A stretch of 64,000 bases of DNA from Sclerurus mexicanus (GCA_013396755.1 VWZF01003842.1:3573442-3637441); one strand, 5' to 3'; counted from the stretch's first letter, positions 24,121-38,647 are shown. The notes: generated from the sequence alone by a model not told the origin. Numbers and translations: made by a program.

Positions 24121-27100
24121 AATTGGCATCTTTGGTTTTTCTTCATGAACAGAGAAAGGCCCTGGGAGCTAGTAAAGACAAAAGATGCCAACTCCAACAA
24201 CTAGAGGTTACAATGATCGGGTCTATATTCTCCCCACTTTGCCAGGCTCCCAACAGAGACAGGACACGGGGCTGGCCAGTTGTTCAGCATGAACAATACA
24301 GCTACTCTCATGGTCCTTGGTATGTCTTTCCTAGAGAACAACTCTGACAAAGCAGCCTACACCTCCCACAGAAAAGCAAATACATTCCTGAAGGAGAAGA
24401 ATTTCACTGCAGTGAAAGTCTGTACCAAAGGACAACCTCACTGACCACGCTTTTTGAGGATGAGCCTTGCAGGCACAAGGAGGAAGCTACTGCATTGCAC
24501 ACAGGCTGTTATGGGTGACAGCAGAGTCTCAGCTGCTCCCTCTTAGGGACCCAGAGTTCTCACCGCTGAGTGATTGCACATCCCAGTATTTTAAGTGACG
24601 AATGACCATACAATCTGATTCTGTAGCTATTGACCTTGAAAACATCAATGAAGTCACACTATTTCTATGCCCTTAGACTGCAAAAAAATGGCAAAAAATG
24701 TTTAGCTGAACTCTCTAGCATTCACTGAAGTTTCAGACTGTGCATTAGGCATCAGTGTGTTAGGCTTCTTACAAGTGTGAAGTCTCACTGTTGGGGAGAC
24801 TTTCACTGGATTATCTATTCTGAAGAACTTTTTCAAGCTTACTTTCTTCTCATCCATCACTTTACAGTGAACATTAACTTTCATTTGTCAGCTTTATAAA
24901 GTCACTGTTATAAAGGAGATGTATTACTTGAAAAAAATTAAACCTTTGGGCTGATCAGTAAATTTTATTCCTGATACGAGAAGGAAGACTGAGATGCTAC
25001 TTTACATAAAACTGTCAAAACTGAAGGCCATTTGTACTTGAATTTATGACTTGTGTTGTTTGGGTTCATTAAAGTTAATGACATTAATAAAAACAACAGC
25101 AATTGCTACATATAAACAGCACCGACGTGAATTAGAAACCTGACTCATATGTTAAAAAATAAAGTGAGCATTAATACTGTCTCATGTAACGTGAACAACG
25201 AACAACATCTGATTCATCTATCAAAGAATACTATGAATCTAAATCCAGCTGCTAATGTATTAGTCCCAACCTTCAGAGGGATACACTTTTTCTTTATTAT
25301 CATATGAGACCTTGGAGCTCCCCAGTCCCACACACTGCCATAAGTTCTGTGCCAAAACTCAGCTTCCAGAGAGCAAATACACTAGATTCATGAAAATAAT
25401 AGATCGATTTTCTCCTTGCTTTTTACCTTAAGAATTCAGTTTATAGAGAAAAAGTAGTGCTTTCCTAGCATAAGAATAGCTCTTATGTCTATGCATTTCT
25501 GTGATTTCATATGTAAACCTTTCATATAAACACAAGCAGCAATGCAAATGAGTCTCAATAACTGCATACACAAGAGTAAGGTGTAGTTTGGCTATATGGT
25601 CTGCTATTCTTTCCCAAATGATAATGGAAAATAAATTAATTTTGCCAGTACCTCACAGCCACCTGAGAAGTCTCTATTATCTCTATTTTGCCTATAACAC
25701 ACATTTTATGTAATCAGTTTTTGCTCATTTTGAATAGACTTCAATTATAACAAAAGGTAGAGATACTCATCACCATTGGAAAAAAAAAAAAGGTAAAAAG
25801 GGTAGTTTCAAGCTCCCTAAGTTGGTATAATTAGAAAGACTAGTAAATGACAGTACATAGGACTAAACATACACTCAATGTCAGTGACTGAAGCAAGATT
25901 CATTGAATTTAATGGAACTGGCACAAAATTCACTATGTTGATATCATTAAAGTGAATGAAAAAAATCTGCTAGTCCCACTGGAAACTTGACAAGGCTGTA
26001 ATTGATCCAGGTTTCTACTAAATAGAATCACCAACTAATAAACCACCTAGGGAAGATAATCACCATCTTACAGCTATGGAAAACACGTCTCTCTGTGGCT
26101 GATCAACACAGAGGAGAAATAAATGCAGGCAATCCATTGCAACTGGGCAATTTCTGACTACTTCTTAAGCCAGTCTCAGCAAAGAAGATTCTAGACTCCT
26201 CCACAATTCGTCAGCACTCTCATGCCCTAAATCTAGTCTCTTTCTTCTTTATTCAGGTTTGAGGAGTATTTGCAGTGGGCAAACTACCCAGCAGTAAAAA
26301 TATACAACCTACACTAACTCTGTGAATAATTCAGAGTTTACTTGGCCATGATTTAGGATCACAGAACGAGCTATGTAAAAAATGAAGCTACTCAAACTAA
26401 AAAAACCCAAAACATAAAATTTAAAATTAAAAATCAACTGCACCAAAAAACAAAGGTCTATTAGAGTTCAAACCCAAAAATTTTTAGTGTTATGAAGTAG
26501 GATCCCAATTCTAATTTATATATACAAACACCATCACAAAAGCAGCATATTCTTTATACATACAAATGCAAATCCACCATGTAATTCTTTTCTGGATCAC
26601 TGGTTTCTAGACCAGAACACTTCATAGAAATCAAGACAGCAAAGCATAGTGCTCTTTGCCTTCTAAAATATTGATTCTTCAGGTAGGAAGCATATAGTCT
26701 AATTCAGACAATAAGTGAGATGTTTTCTGTTTTCTCCTATGCACTCTCCCTGCTTCTCTTCATTTAAAGAAGAGCAATGTGTGTGAGACCAATGCTGATA
26801 GCAAAATTAGAGTTGCATTAACGCACCATGGATTTCTTAGAGTAACTTTAAAAGCAGCAACAAATCTTGAATTTAGATGCTGGAAAGGTTCATTAGTTTA
26901 GACCACCAGTGATATAAGCATCTTTGTATTGCACAGTTTGCAGAAGGAAAACCAGTAGAATTTACAGCTGTTCCTCGGTAAAGTACAATCTGATAGAAAA
27001 AGCTTAAAGAAATAATTCCATAAGTCCAAACAGCATTCAAAGAAAATGAGTACCCTGAGTGACTTTCATGACCAGAGCGAACTCCTGTGTATTCTTTAGT

Positions 27101-30100
27101 TCTCTCACAGTCTTAACATACTGCAATTTTCATTTAGCAACACCCTTGCCCTTACAAAACAAATCACAGACTCCAAAGCCAAATCAAAGCCTGCAAAACT
27201 CTCCTCCACAGTAGACAAAGTCTTTCACGCCAAAAGTCCAAACCTCATGGTTAGTTTTCAAGCAAGCAACTCCCAGAACTGTTTCATTACAAGCGATGGC
27301 ACTGGCTGGAGGAAAGGGATGCATGGCCTGAGGCATGGAAGAAATACGCAGCCTAGACTGCATCATTTGAGCTGCCTTAGAAGCACAGCTTGAATAGAAG
27401 TGGTCTTGACAACTTCCTGGGTAACCTCTTGTGCAACTATAGAAGCAGCAAGGAACAACAGTGCTTATGAAGTTTTGTAGCTATTTAAGCCAGATGCTTT
27501 AATTTGGATGATGTGAATGGTTCTTCTATATTTCCATTTTCAGTCAGAACAGAGCAAAGATTTCTGAAATTAAAAGATGTCATAGATATATTCCATTCTT
27601 ATTGCCTTGTTATTTTTGTTGAAACATCTGTGAATTCACATTGATCATCAAAGAACAGCAGTATGGTTCTGTCAGTGATCTTCCATGATTTTTAGGCTAC
27701 TAACTATCTGAACCAGAATGCCTGTAAACCATTTGGAAAGCAGTTACACAATTCTTTCTTGAAAAGATTGACGGTCTCATGATTTTTCTGGGAGAGCTAT
27801 CTGATTTGCAGCCATCACAACTTGTGTAATACATTTATCTCGACAAAAGTCATCACTAAGACAAACCAAAGTAATGAACTGTGCATACTAAGATCAACGT
27901 TTGTAAAGTGAAACCCAACAGGCTGCAACTTTAATCTTTTAAAGTAAATTCCCATATTTTCCACTTCCACCTCCAATTTGCAAATATCATCCCAGGATTT
28001 TTTACTGAGGGCTCAGCAGAACTCAGAACTCTTTGAAAATCCTTTTCCCTCAGCACTGAGCAAGGAAAACTGCTTAGTTCACACGATCATCTGTCACCAG
28101 TGCTAACTCCAACCTAGCAGGATCAAATTTGTTATCTTGACAATAGTTTACAGACTGCATATAGGTTTTCCAAAGCTTGAGTTCATCCATTTTTTAGCTG
28201 CCTGTTTTCTATGCTGGAAGGAAAATACATTTTTCCTGACAATGCTTACACGTTTTGGTGGCAAAGACCTGATTGTACAAGGACCCTACCTCCTCCTCCA
28301 ACTCCACTCCCTTCTCCACTCCCCCAAGAAAAGTTGTAGCACATTGAAAAAGTTTGGACTGCCACTGTCTAGGGATCCCATATTCCGTGGGCAGGCAGAC
28401 TATTTCATTTGCCAGAGCTGTCAAACCAGCCCTTTCTATAAACACTAGCTTCAGACAAAAGAAAAGAAAAATTATAACAAAATGTTTTAAAAGCTGCATG
28501 CAGAGTGCTGAAGCAAAGGCATAGTAATTAAGTGGTTTCCTGGGCAACCAAGGGCAAAATGATCAAATCTGCCTGCTTAGAATTAGATTCTTAAATCTGC
28601 ATTTAGACATTTAAGAGTTGTGCAACTTCCGGGTGTTCTGAGTTGCAGCTGTTTTGATTAACTGCACCTCTAGCAAAGTATGCAAGAGTCGGTCCACAGT
28701 TTTGGGAATGTAAGTCAGTAAGAATGCTTTCTCTTTTTCAGTTGTGACTTCAGTATAAAGTACAAAAAGTGCTTGATTTGTCAACATGTCAGCACCTACA
28801 AACAAGTCAGACTCAAGCCAAAGTGACATTTCAAAAATCTGAACAGTGCAAGATTCTAAACGTAACCATTAAGACTAAAGATGTCTTCCTACTTAAACAC
28901 AGGTATGAATGCAGTCCACTGTAGAAGAGTACATAACATGAAAGGACAGCTTAAAATCCAAGCGTCTGCTTCAGAGGTGAAACTCATGGCAAAAATCCAG
29001 CAATGAAGTTTGGAAAACTGCCTCTCCCATTCCCCTCATTAAGTGTTTGCATTTCCTGAAAGGGGCAACAGGGGAAAAAAACACAGGTGAAGTGACTAAT
29101 GCCCTGCATAAATCCACTGAAGTATTCCCCTCTCCATGATGGAATTCCTGTCTTGCAAGCCTCCTGTGGGTGCGTCGCATGCTGTGCCAGTCCTTTTGCC
29201 TTCTGTCTGTCAATATTAGCAAGCGTGAGATCTCTGTAATGAACTGTGCAGCGATGATTAAAAAAATTACTTAGAAATTTTATTTACATGAAAAATGTAA
29301 ATACACCCTGGCACACCCTGGCAGATGGGAAATCATAAAAGAGATTTTGGACTATCTAAATCATAAATCATTCTTATTTCAGGAAATAGATAAGCTCTTG
29401 TGCAGTGTTCTAAACCAAGGAATAAGACATCTGGAGACCTGATTGTCAAGGCTTCAAACTTATTTTTATATTAGTTTTTTGCATCTTTCCGTGTGTGGGA
29501 GGCTGTGTGCACGGGAAGGAAAATGGTATTATCTGGTTAATTGGTGATTTCATATTACAAACAAAACCAGTTACACATGGTTTTCTCTGGTTTGTACAAC
29601 AATACAAGCCAGATTCAATGAAAAGATTGGCTCCCCACTAGGTATGCATTTGTCCAGGTGGCTTACAATGTTATAATAGAAGAAGGGTGTGCATGTAGTT
29701 CACTAACTAGGATTCAGAAAACAACCTGCTGGGTAAAAAAGGAAATAAGATGTTCTCTCTGCCGTTCACTCCTTTTATTTATTTATGAGAGAGAGAAAAT
29801 ACTCGCTCTAAAAAAAAAAAAAAGTGACAGGTGGTAAAGAAGCATCTGAATTATGTTTCAACTCTTTTAAGGATCTGAGTCATGGGAATTCTCATCTTTC
29901 AAAATAATTTGAAACCTTCAGAAGTTATTCTCTGTGGTGTTTCCTAGAAGTTTTTTTGGTTTTTTTTTCCCCACTAATTTAAGCAAGAACAAACAACACT
30001 GAATTTTAATAAACTGTCAGGTACATCAGTTTCTATTCCAAACCTCCTCCGGGAAACAACTATTTTAGAATTTAGCATAGAAGAGTGTTTATAACACAAT

Positions 30101-33100
30101 AAATAATATGCTTCTCAATGCAGCCTAGTGAGTGTCAGGCCCTAAAGGTAGTAAAAATCTTAAACTAAGCACAGTCTTCTATGTGCTGCTCCATTTCCCT
30201 AGAGTACATTGTCCATTCAGAAATTTTACTTTTGAAATATGTATTTTAAAAAATATGTATGTATTTACACAACATAATCTGAGACCAGAGACTCAGAAGA
30301 AAATATACACATCACTACTGCACATACAAGACATTCTGCAAATTTGCCATATTCAACTGTGGGCCTCGCTTTGACCATTAAAACCAGCAGCAATGACTAT
30401 CTTTAAGGTGAGACAGTTATAGAAGTTTAGGCTTTGAAACGTCCCATACCTCACAGAAAATCAGCTTCGTGGCTTTGGTCAGGATTTCACTTTGCAATTA
30501 ATGCTGACTCAATGCACCACTTTTTCCCCCCAATTGCTAAGATGCAGTCTAGGTCAAAATCCTTGCTCTGTATTTTGTGCAACACTTAATACCAAAACAT
30601 AAAAAAGGACACTCAATTCAGTTACTATGTCTCAGTGTAGTGCAGGCAATTGCAATATCCTATCATAATTCTTATTCAGTAGCAAAGTTTACAGTAAAGA
30701 GGCTGTCTTTAGAACAGAGAATTGGGTGACTCCCATTTTTCAGGTAATATGTTTTTTTAAATAACAGTAAATTTATTTGATAACTTCAATGAACCTTCTC
30801 CAAAGTTACAAACTGCTGTGCCAATTACTTTTCACCATATACTTTCCACAGCACTTCTACAATCAGGGCTGGAAGCAAAGTGTTACACAGCAAACTTAGC
30901 GAGGCAAAAGACTCACCAGCTGTGGGCTCAGGCAGGGTCAGGGCAGGGAGCACCACCCTTGGCCCTGGATATCCTGTCACAGCTCCTGGCTGAGGGTCAA
31001 TGCACAGAGCGTCCTCAGGAGACTGGAGCTCCTCCTGCTGAAGGTTTCTTTGGGCAACACTAAGAGCATAGCCCACAACATGTATTTTTGACCAAGAGTT
31101 TCCAGGTGCATCTAAGCTGTCCATTTCTGCAAACAAATGTTGCAACACGCTGCCTACAGCTTTGTTTGGAGACAGCTAAAATAAAATCTACTGAAATCTT
31201 TTTCTTTTCATAGAAAATGAAGGAGTAGTGGGGAGGAGGAGGGGGAACAGGAATATCTTTTTTTTTTTGTCTGCTAAGGATGCAATTAATCCCAGAAAAG
31301 TCACAACACACCATACCCAGCAGTAAGCACTTGCAAGATTTAGCCTCAAGAAACTGACTCTATTTTCGTTTCTGATGTCTGAGTCACTGATGGGTTACTT
31401 TCTAGGTAGGAGAGTATTTAAGAGCAGGTGAATTAATATCATCACCTCTTCCGGACACCTTTAAACAAACATGGGTATGATCCGCAACAATGGCAGCTAT
31501 ACACACAATTAACATTGTAGTAATTGTAGACTTTGAAAAGTTTTCATAGTTCCCATACTTCTGCAAGAGCAAATATTTTTTAAGATATGAAACAAACATT
31601 TAATACAATATATTGCATTAAAGCTGTATGAAAATTCCAGTGTAATATGTCCAACAAAAATTTTGATCTTATATTTTTTTCGGAAGACAAAGATTATTAG
31701 AAAAAAATGCTGTATTACAAATAAGAAACAAACTACTTAGAAAACCTTTACACTACTGGTAAATTAATAACATGTACTATAATTCCAGATAAGTAATTTT
31801 TTCCCTATAATTATCTATCGCTATAAAGTACTTTCTCAAGCAGCATCTTGCAGGTATCTTTTACATACATGCATTTAATTATATTGTTCATGAGAAATCC
31901 TCCTACTCTCTCATCGCTGCCTAGAAGCATATATTATACGTGCTTTCCCACCACCACCGACACAGATCAGAGGGAATCTTTCCTTGGACCATTAAAATGA
32001 TCCACAGCAAATCTACTACTTCCATGAGCTTGCATTAGAAAATCTATAAGACTGGTACAACTGGCAAGACTATTAAGGTCATTCTACATCAACACGAATT
32101 AGAAGTATTTTAGCCTTTATTCACCCTTTCAGATTCTTTCACAAGTATTTTATATTTCCTTTTACTAAAAAGAAAATCTAATCAACAGTGAAGCCAACTC
32201 CATTAGTAAATTTATGAAAAAGGTGTAGCATTTTGGGGACTTGTGATAGGCTAACAACCCAAAAACTGCTATAGAAAGTAAAGCCATATAAAATTTTGAA
32301 GTATTGTATAATAAAATTCTTCCTCTAACAGTTTATAAATTGCATGTTCTATCTTATGATGCACAACATCAAAACTAATTTATTCAGTTAGATTGCTTGC
32401 ATTTGCCATGACTTCAAGGAGTTCTGAAATTGAGGCAGTAGAAAGATTCATGTTTTTGCTGGTACACTCTTATATTTGTTTTCTTCCAAGCACGTAACAC
32501 TACATGAATGTGACCTGTGGAACTGCTCCCTATACAAAGTAAAATATCTAAACACACATTTAGTAAAAGTTATAAATATTAAACTTGTGGAGGTGTTTGG
32601 GTTTTTTTTTCCTTCCAAAGGAGAGAACAAGCAATGCATTTGTGGAATGCCACACACTACAAACGCTATTATTGTCAACATTAGAGGAATGAAGTGCTGT
32701 CACCTTAGAGCATATGTTCTCTATCCATCCAAAACTACATCCATAATAATAGTTTCCTCTTTTGTTTTGTTCTAACAAACCTAAACCCAAAATTATGACT
32801 GCCTCCTTCCTCAGAACCTAGGAATATGGCAATTACCTGTCAATTCCAAACCCATCAAAACCACCAGGATCACTAAGACAAAAAATACTTTGGGGACTCA
32901 ATCTTTCAAGACCTTCTGGAACTTTCTAGAAGTCCAAAAAAGCAGCTGGCTTTGGATGATAACTGTATCAATGACTTTGAAACAGAAGGCACATGCAAGG
33001 TGCCCCTGGAGACAAAGAGAACTCCCCATCACTTGCTGACTGCAGCACCACATCACCACTGAGGGATAGAGCAAATACAGTTCGTGAGCACCCCAAGTGC

Positions 33101-34269
33101 ACAAAGCAGAAGCAGCCAGCTACAAGCGTCATTCCATGACAACTCCTGCAGCAAACAATTGCTAGCAGAGACCTTAATATATTCTGCCTATAGTATCCCT
33201 AGTCTGTTGTATTCATCCCTCACACAAAACTTACTTTCTCATGCTTTGCATGTACAAGGAAACCAATTTTCTGTCTACCTGTGCTGTAGTAGAAGAATTA
33301 TTAGAGGTGACTGCTGATTTTGTGATCGATCCTCTGTAATATTGAATGAGGAAAAGGGCAAAAAATGGTTTCTTTTAAATGTGCCTCACACTTTTCACAA
33401 TCCTACAAAGAGAAAAATAAGAAAATTAGCAGTAGTGCATACAACAAGTTTAAAGAGTCCAAAGAGAATCTAACAAAGTTTGACAAGACCTTTTCTTCAT
33501 GGAGTTATCAAGCACTCTCTAAAATTAACCCCTTCTATTTGTCCAGTAGAAAGAAAAAATATATGAAAAACATTTATCTGACATAAATTTTGCATACCAG
33601 TTTGAGTCAATGGGAGATCGTTCTAACCTGCATGAATCAGAGGTCTCCAGTAGCAATTTAGATACTGAAGACCAAATGGCTCAGAGAGCATGTTTGTCGC
33701 AAATAAAGTCTATACTTTTCCAAAACTTTATCTCCAGAATTAGTGCTGATAAAATCTATACCACATTAGACAGACTTCCTTTCTGAGAAGGAAGGACCAC
33801 AACAGAAAATATTAAAAGTACTTACAGGAAAAAAAGTAAAATCAAAGGTGTAGTCCTATAGCATCTTTTTTTCATGACAGTTTTTTCCAAATGAATATCC
33901 AGTCTCAGTCATCACCAATTATATGGCAAAAACAGATTTGTCCCTGTTACTGGATATGTCTATATGTAATCACAGGAAGGAACATGTCAGCAGCCTCTAG
34001 CCTGACACACATGCACCACCTCCTATCCTGTGACAGGGAGAATTATCACATAAAAAAACATGCAATGTAAGTCACATTCAACCACATAAGGGGAGAAAAG
34101 GCTGCAACACATGGTCTGAGGAAGTCTCTGAGCTATCCAAAAGGCTAGCACTATGGTGTTAAAGCCATGAGTGCTAAGAAAACCATCCTACTATGGTAAT
34201 AGAGGCAGAAGTGTTGTCAATTTCAGCACTGGATTTATCTACCCTCAATGATTAAACAAGGATCCACAC
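24121..34269. other. PLD5 large intron, third part
   Basis: Ten kilobases of AT-rich DNA without a recognised exon or dated repeat. The exception in composition is a GC-richer patch at about 30880-31080 next to a strong minus-strand donor-like sequence, listed separately. A short poly(A) lies at about 29811-29822. Confidence 0.5.
30917..31148 (-). other. Open, GC-richer segment ending at a strong splice-donor match
   Basis: On the minus strand an open frame starting at 31148 runs past a consensus donor, gctg followed by gtgagt (GT at 30915-30916). The translation includes QRNLQQEELQSPEDALCIDP and a proline/leucine-rich stretch. I do not recognise it. No good acceptor or promoter was identified upstream. 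It may be a cryptic or untranslated PLD5 exon, a retroelement fragment or chance. Confidence 0.2.
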
Positions 34270-34414
34270 CAGAGGTGACCAACCTTCTGCTGGGAGTTCC
34301 AAAAATCTTCGTGGCTCTTAAGCCCCTAATCATATACCTGGGATGTATATTGGTAAGCAGAGGGGAAGTGGAGCCTCTGGCACAGTTCCAGGGGGCAGAC
34401 AGCTCTCACCTCTG
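34270..34414. mobile_element. Possible hAT-type miniature element
   Basis: The left end reads CAGAGGTGACCAACC, very like the CAGGGGTGGCCAACC ends of non-autonomous hAT elements in reptiles and birds, and is followed by a 'gtggctct' segment also typical of them. The right end, TCACCTCTG (34406-34414), is a perfect 9-bp inverted match of the left end. The expected 8-bp target duplication is not visible (atccacac left, agctcaaa right), so the element may be old or the ends misassigned. Confidence 0.4.
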
Positions 34415-35320
34415 AGCTCAAACTTCATTATCAGAAGATATAATAGGGCTGACTATGGGCTGTGCATCCCCAGGTGACATAGCAATATTGGAAAACATTT
34501 AAATAAAATACTCTTAACAACAGATTTACTAGACTCAAAACTCAAGTGCAAGGTCTGGAGAATTCCTTTAGGTGTGGTGGCCTTCCATCACCACTCTATG
34601 TAGTGAAGCAAGACAGGAAATCCACCCAAACTGCGCATCATGTCTCCCATTACCACGTATTATGCATCCTCATCTCAGATCAGAGTACACTCCTTATTCA
34701 GGCACTGGAATCATATCCTTCAGGGCACAACTCCATAACTTGCTCTTCTTACATCTGCTCTCTCTCAAGTAGGTATAAAAGTTGTCAGTACCCTTTTGTA
34801 TTCTCTAAACTTTTATGTAAAAGGTTCGTGACAAGTCTCAACTTTGATTGTTTGCAGTATTCTCACTATGCTCATGAAGTACAAGAATGATTATGTGTGG
34901 CAAAATATCACATTGCTGTGAGAGTCCTAAGATATATGGGCAACAGAATTTTGCTCTGATATTTCAAAACACTGCAAATGCTGTGATACGAACATTAACC
35001 AGATGCAGAAAAATACGTATTATCCAGCCACCTTTTCACTTCAGCTCTATGGCTCAGGAAACTTCTCCGAACAATTATTTCACCTAGAGACCAGACTGAC
35101 CTTTTCCCCTGCCTTCATTTTCATCAACTTTCATTTCTGATGGCATAACAGGACAAAAGCCAAAAGGACAAGCTAAAGCAAAAAGCACGCCTTTTTAATA
35201 GTTTCTTCATATATGACATGGCTGAAGGAATAAAACCCCCTCTTGAACACAGATGCAGCAGGCATGCTGATACATTATGCAAACCACAGCAAATAATTTA
35301 TAACTTCCTGAAAGCACCTC

Positions 35321-35361
35321 ATTTTAAACTGTACTGCCAGTGTAATGGCACAGTTTAAAAT
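35321..35361. repeat. Perfect 12-bp inverted repeat with inner 4-bp stem
   Basis: attttaaactgt (35321-35332) is matched perfectly by acagtttaaaat (35350-35361). Inside, gcca (35336-35339) pairs with tggc (35346-35349), leaving a 3-base bulge and a 6-base loop. It is too short for an ordinary microRNA precursor. It is not part of any repeat I recognise. Confidence 0.75.
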
Positions 35362-37711
35362 ATGGATTTCAGTGAGCAAATCCTGATCTACATAGTAGGT
35401 TGATTGCAGAATCAAAAGAAAAACGGCTTAAAAAAATAATCCTCCATCACAAAAAAACCTTCTCCAGTTTAGGAATTCTTGCATAAACCTTGTCTGCTGT
35501 CATATTTTGCTCACTGAAAGTATTCACGCTCCATAAAAATGGATGCCGAGATTTCAAAACACAAACTTATTTCATTACAAATAAACACTAATATATAGCT
35601 GAACATATTTCAGCATTACCTTTCAATTAAAGGTCAAAGTAGTTACTTTCATCCTTCAGGAATAATATTTATGGAGCACACAAGAGTATTTCACTCTAGA
35701 ATGGTACATAGACGTACTGGTGTGGTAAACAGCCTAACACACAGTTATGACAGATCACCTGAACCAAACTGTGCCAGAAGTTAGTTGGGGCATATAAATT
35801 AGTACAAACATGCACACAAGAGCTATACTGCAACAGATTTCATCTGATTACTATCAGCATGACTACTTCTGAATGAACAAACTCTTATTTTTTGCCAGAA
35901 AATTGGCAGAATAACAAAGCAGAAAATTACTAAAACAACAAAACCTGAAAATATTGTCTTGAATCAACTTCATAGCAGATGCAAATCTATATTTCCTTTT
36001 CCCAAACACATTTTATATTACATATGAACCCCATATTTATAGTGTACATATTGAAGTACAGGATTTATTTATACAGGCAGATTAGCAGACTTCAATTTAG
36101 TCACTGATATTAAAACAAAGTATTTATCCTGAATTCATTTGAATGAATCATGCATCCAACTGTTGAATAAGCTTTTTTAAATTTTGCACCAGGAAGACAT
36201 TTAAAATGAATTTTGCCATACCCAGCATAATTCTTGCACTAATCCTCGTCGATACTTATATTAGAATTTACCACTGTAATAGCAATGTCTACATCTTTTC
36301 AGTTTTTCATGTAAAGCCGGTACATTATTCATAATTTCACTTTTGCTCTTTAGATTTACTAGACAAAACACTTTGACTAATTAAACCTGGATACCTACTG
36401 CATTTGACAGCTTGTAACTTGGGCTTCTTTAAGACCATTTGCTACTTACATTGTGGAAGAAATCATATAATTTAAAGATTTTAAGTAAGAAGCTGTTCCC
36501 TTTGGACTAGCCATGTCATTTATTACATAGCTGATTACTAATAAGGGTACATCTTTGGAGGATGTGTGGGGTGCATGTGTCTTTTATTCCTTTTTTCTTT
36601 TCCTCTTCAATAACATATACAAGATCCTTGCCCAGGCAATCCACATTGAAAGAAATAGACCCCTTGTGAATTCCCTGCATTAGTTACAGAATTAATCCAT
36701 GTCTGGCAGGACACAATGTAAGTTTACTTTGGCTTAAACTTTATCAGCTGCAAGTATGCAGCAGTACATGAATGTTATGTTTCTAGAAGGAAATGTTTTC
36801 ATTAATTTGCTGTTACTGAAACATATCTGTATTTGACTTATATAGGAAGTTCACATCTGGAAATATATATAAGATCATTTGTTATTAGTTAAGTTCTGTG
36901 ATTACAATAGGGAAAAGCATTCAGACCTCCTAACTCCAGTATCTTCCTGTAAAAAAAAAAGTAAATACTATGAACATAGTCTTCTCTGACAAGAAACAAC
37001 GATATATTGAAGTCTCTTCAATGCAACAGTAGTGGTTAATGGATACTCAACAGCGGGCATTTTTGTCAAGAAAAATAATAATAACAACCACCGTCACACT
37101 TAGATTCATACAAAACATCTTTCCCAGAACCTTAGAGCCTGGTTGCCATTCAGTTATTGATTTTGCAATCTATTCTGCATGTTGAGAAGGAAAACATAAA
37201 TCTTTAACACATGAAAGTGGATGTACAGTCATAACGTGAAATATATAGGCTGTGATAACACGCTTGACTATCTACTGTACTTCAGTATTGTATTTCTTGC
37301 CATTCAGTGAAACCACTCAGAAAAGGAAAAAAATTAGAAAGCATTTAGTGATAGTTTTAGTTCTTGCATTTTAATTGTTTTACTGCTAAGCAACAATAAA
37401 TACACAACAAAGATAAAAAATACCAAATCAGACATTGTTTCACATCTGCAGTACACTTTTCAAACTCCCGTAGTTGCTTTGTTAAAAATCTCCTCTTCTA
37501 CTTGAATCACAAAGAGAATAATTTCCTACACATCAAGCTGGGTTGTCAAGTAAGCATCTTTCAGTATCGCCAGGCTTATTTAGTAATTTGTTATTCTTTC
37601 ACCCCGATGTACTGCAATTTCAGAATCAATACATTTCTGGACTTAGTAGGCACTTAAAATGAATGGCTGAGTTTCCATACAGGAGATTGGGCTTGATTCA
37701 TATTTCAATTT

Positions 37712-37807
37712 TAAAAAAAAACAAACCAAAACACCAAAATAAAACAAAACAAACAAAAACCACAAAGGAAAAACCCACAACAACAACAAAAAAACCCCAA
37801 CAAAACA
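37712..37807. repeat. A-rich low-complexity run
   Basis: About 95 bases of (A)n with interspersed C, such as caaaac and caacaacaac units. It resembles a degenerate poly(A) tail, but no LINE or SINE body was recognised on its 5' side. Confidence 0.8.
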
Positions 37808-38647
37808 GTCTTGACAATGAGTCTTTGGAGTAAATATCCCCAAGATTCGTACCCCCTCCTCCAATTCTTTAAAAAAATGCTAATATGAATATTTTTATTC
37901 TATCCCCAGGCATTGTTTAAACTACTAATAGCATTGGTATCAGTTTACAGTAATTCCAGATTCCACATTTATGTTTTATAGTCTACCTCTATTGCTTTAA
38001 TACTTAGATCAGAGTATTTAAATCACTACAAATGATAAAATCACTGTTCTATAAAGTTTTACTTTGTTATTTTTCCCACAAAGTAATTACACTAGAGAAA
38101 CTAGGTGACTAACAGGTCTTCATGGATTGAAACCCCAAGAAAATAAAAACTTCATAGCTCCCTAAAACTCAAAGGCACATACTGAGCATCTCTGCTTCTT
38201 TCTAAAAAGACAAAACCCCAAAACCCCAACAAAAGAAAACATATAAACATACAGCCTGCATGAGTGATTGGCATAAATTTATTTATATTTGTATGTATAA
38301 AGTCTGTGCCGGTGGTTATTAAAGCAAGATCATTTTAAAAGCTCATTCATCTGTCCTTCTGAAATAAACCAAGTAGGCACACTTACAATTTACATCAAAT
38401 GCTAGTCAGCAGTGCTTCCCAATTTTAAAAGATTTTTGCATAAGCTGCACAACATGTTCAGTGCCAAAGATATTTGTCACCAACTTGCATTGCTGTTGTC
38501 TTGCAGAAAAACATCTGATAATTCCACTGTATCTCACACACTGTTTTCTTGCTTGAAATACTGATCCCTACTAATTTCATCATCCTTTTTTAAACATTCT
38601 TTTCAGAGTAACAATGTAGATCTGGTGAAAAGTAAAGAGCTTCTTAC

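Larger units (their letters stand above)
34415..38647. other. PLD5 large intron, distal part
   Basis: AT-rich intronic DNA containing a 12-bp-stem hairpin (35321-35361) and an A-rich run (37712-37807). It ends at the minus-strand donor of the candidate first exon. No other feature was recognised. Confidence 0.5.

Noticed and set aside
35321..35361. The 12-bp-stem hairpin as a microRNA precursor
   Set aside because: A 41-base span is too short for a Dicer-type precursor and the flanks do not extend the stem.
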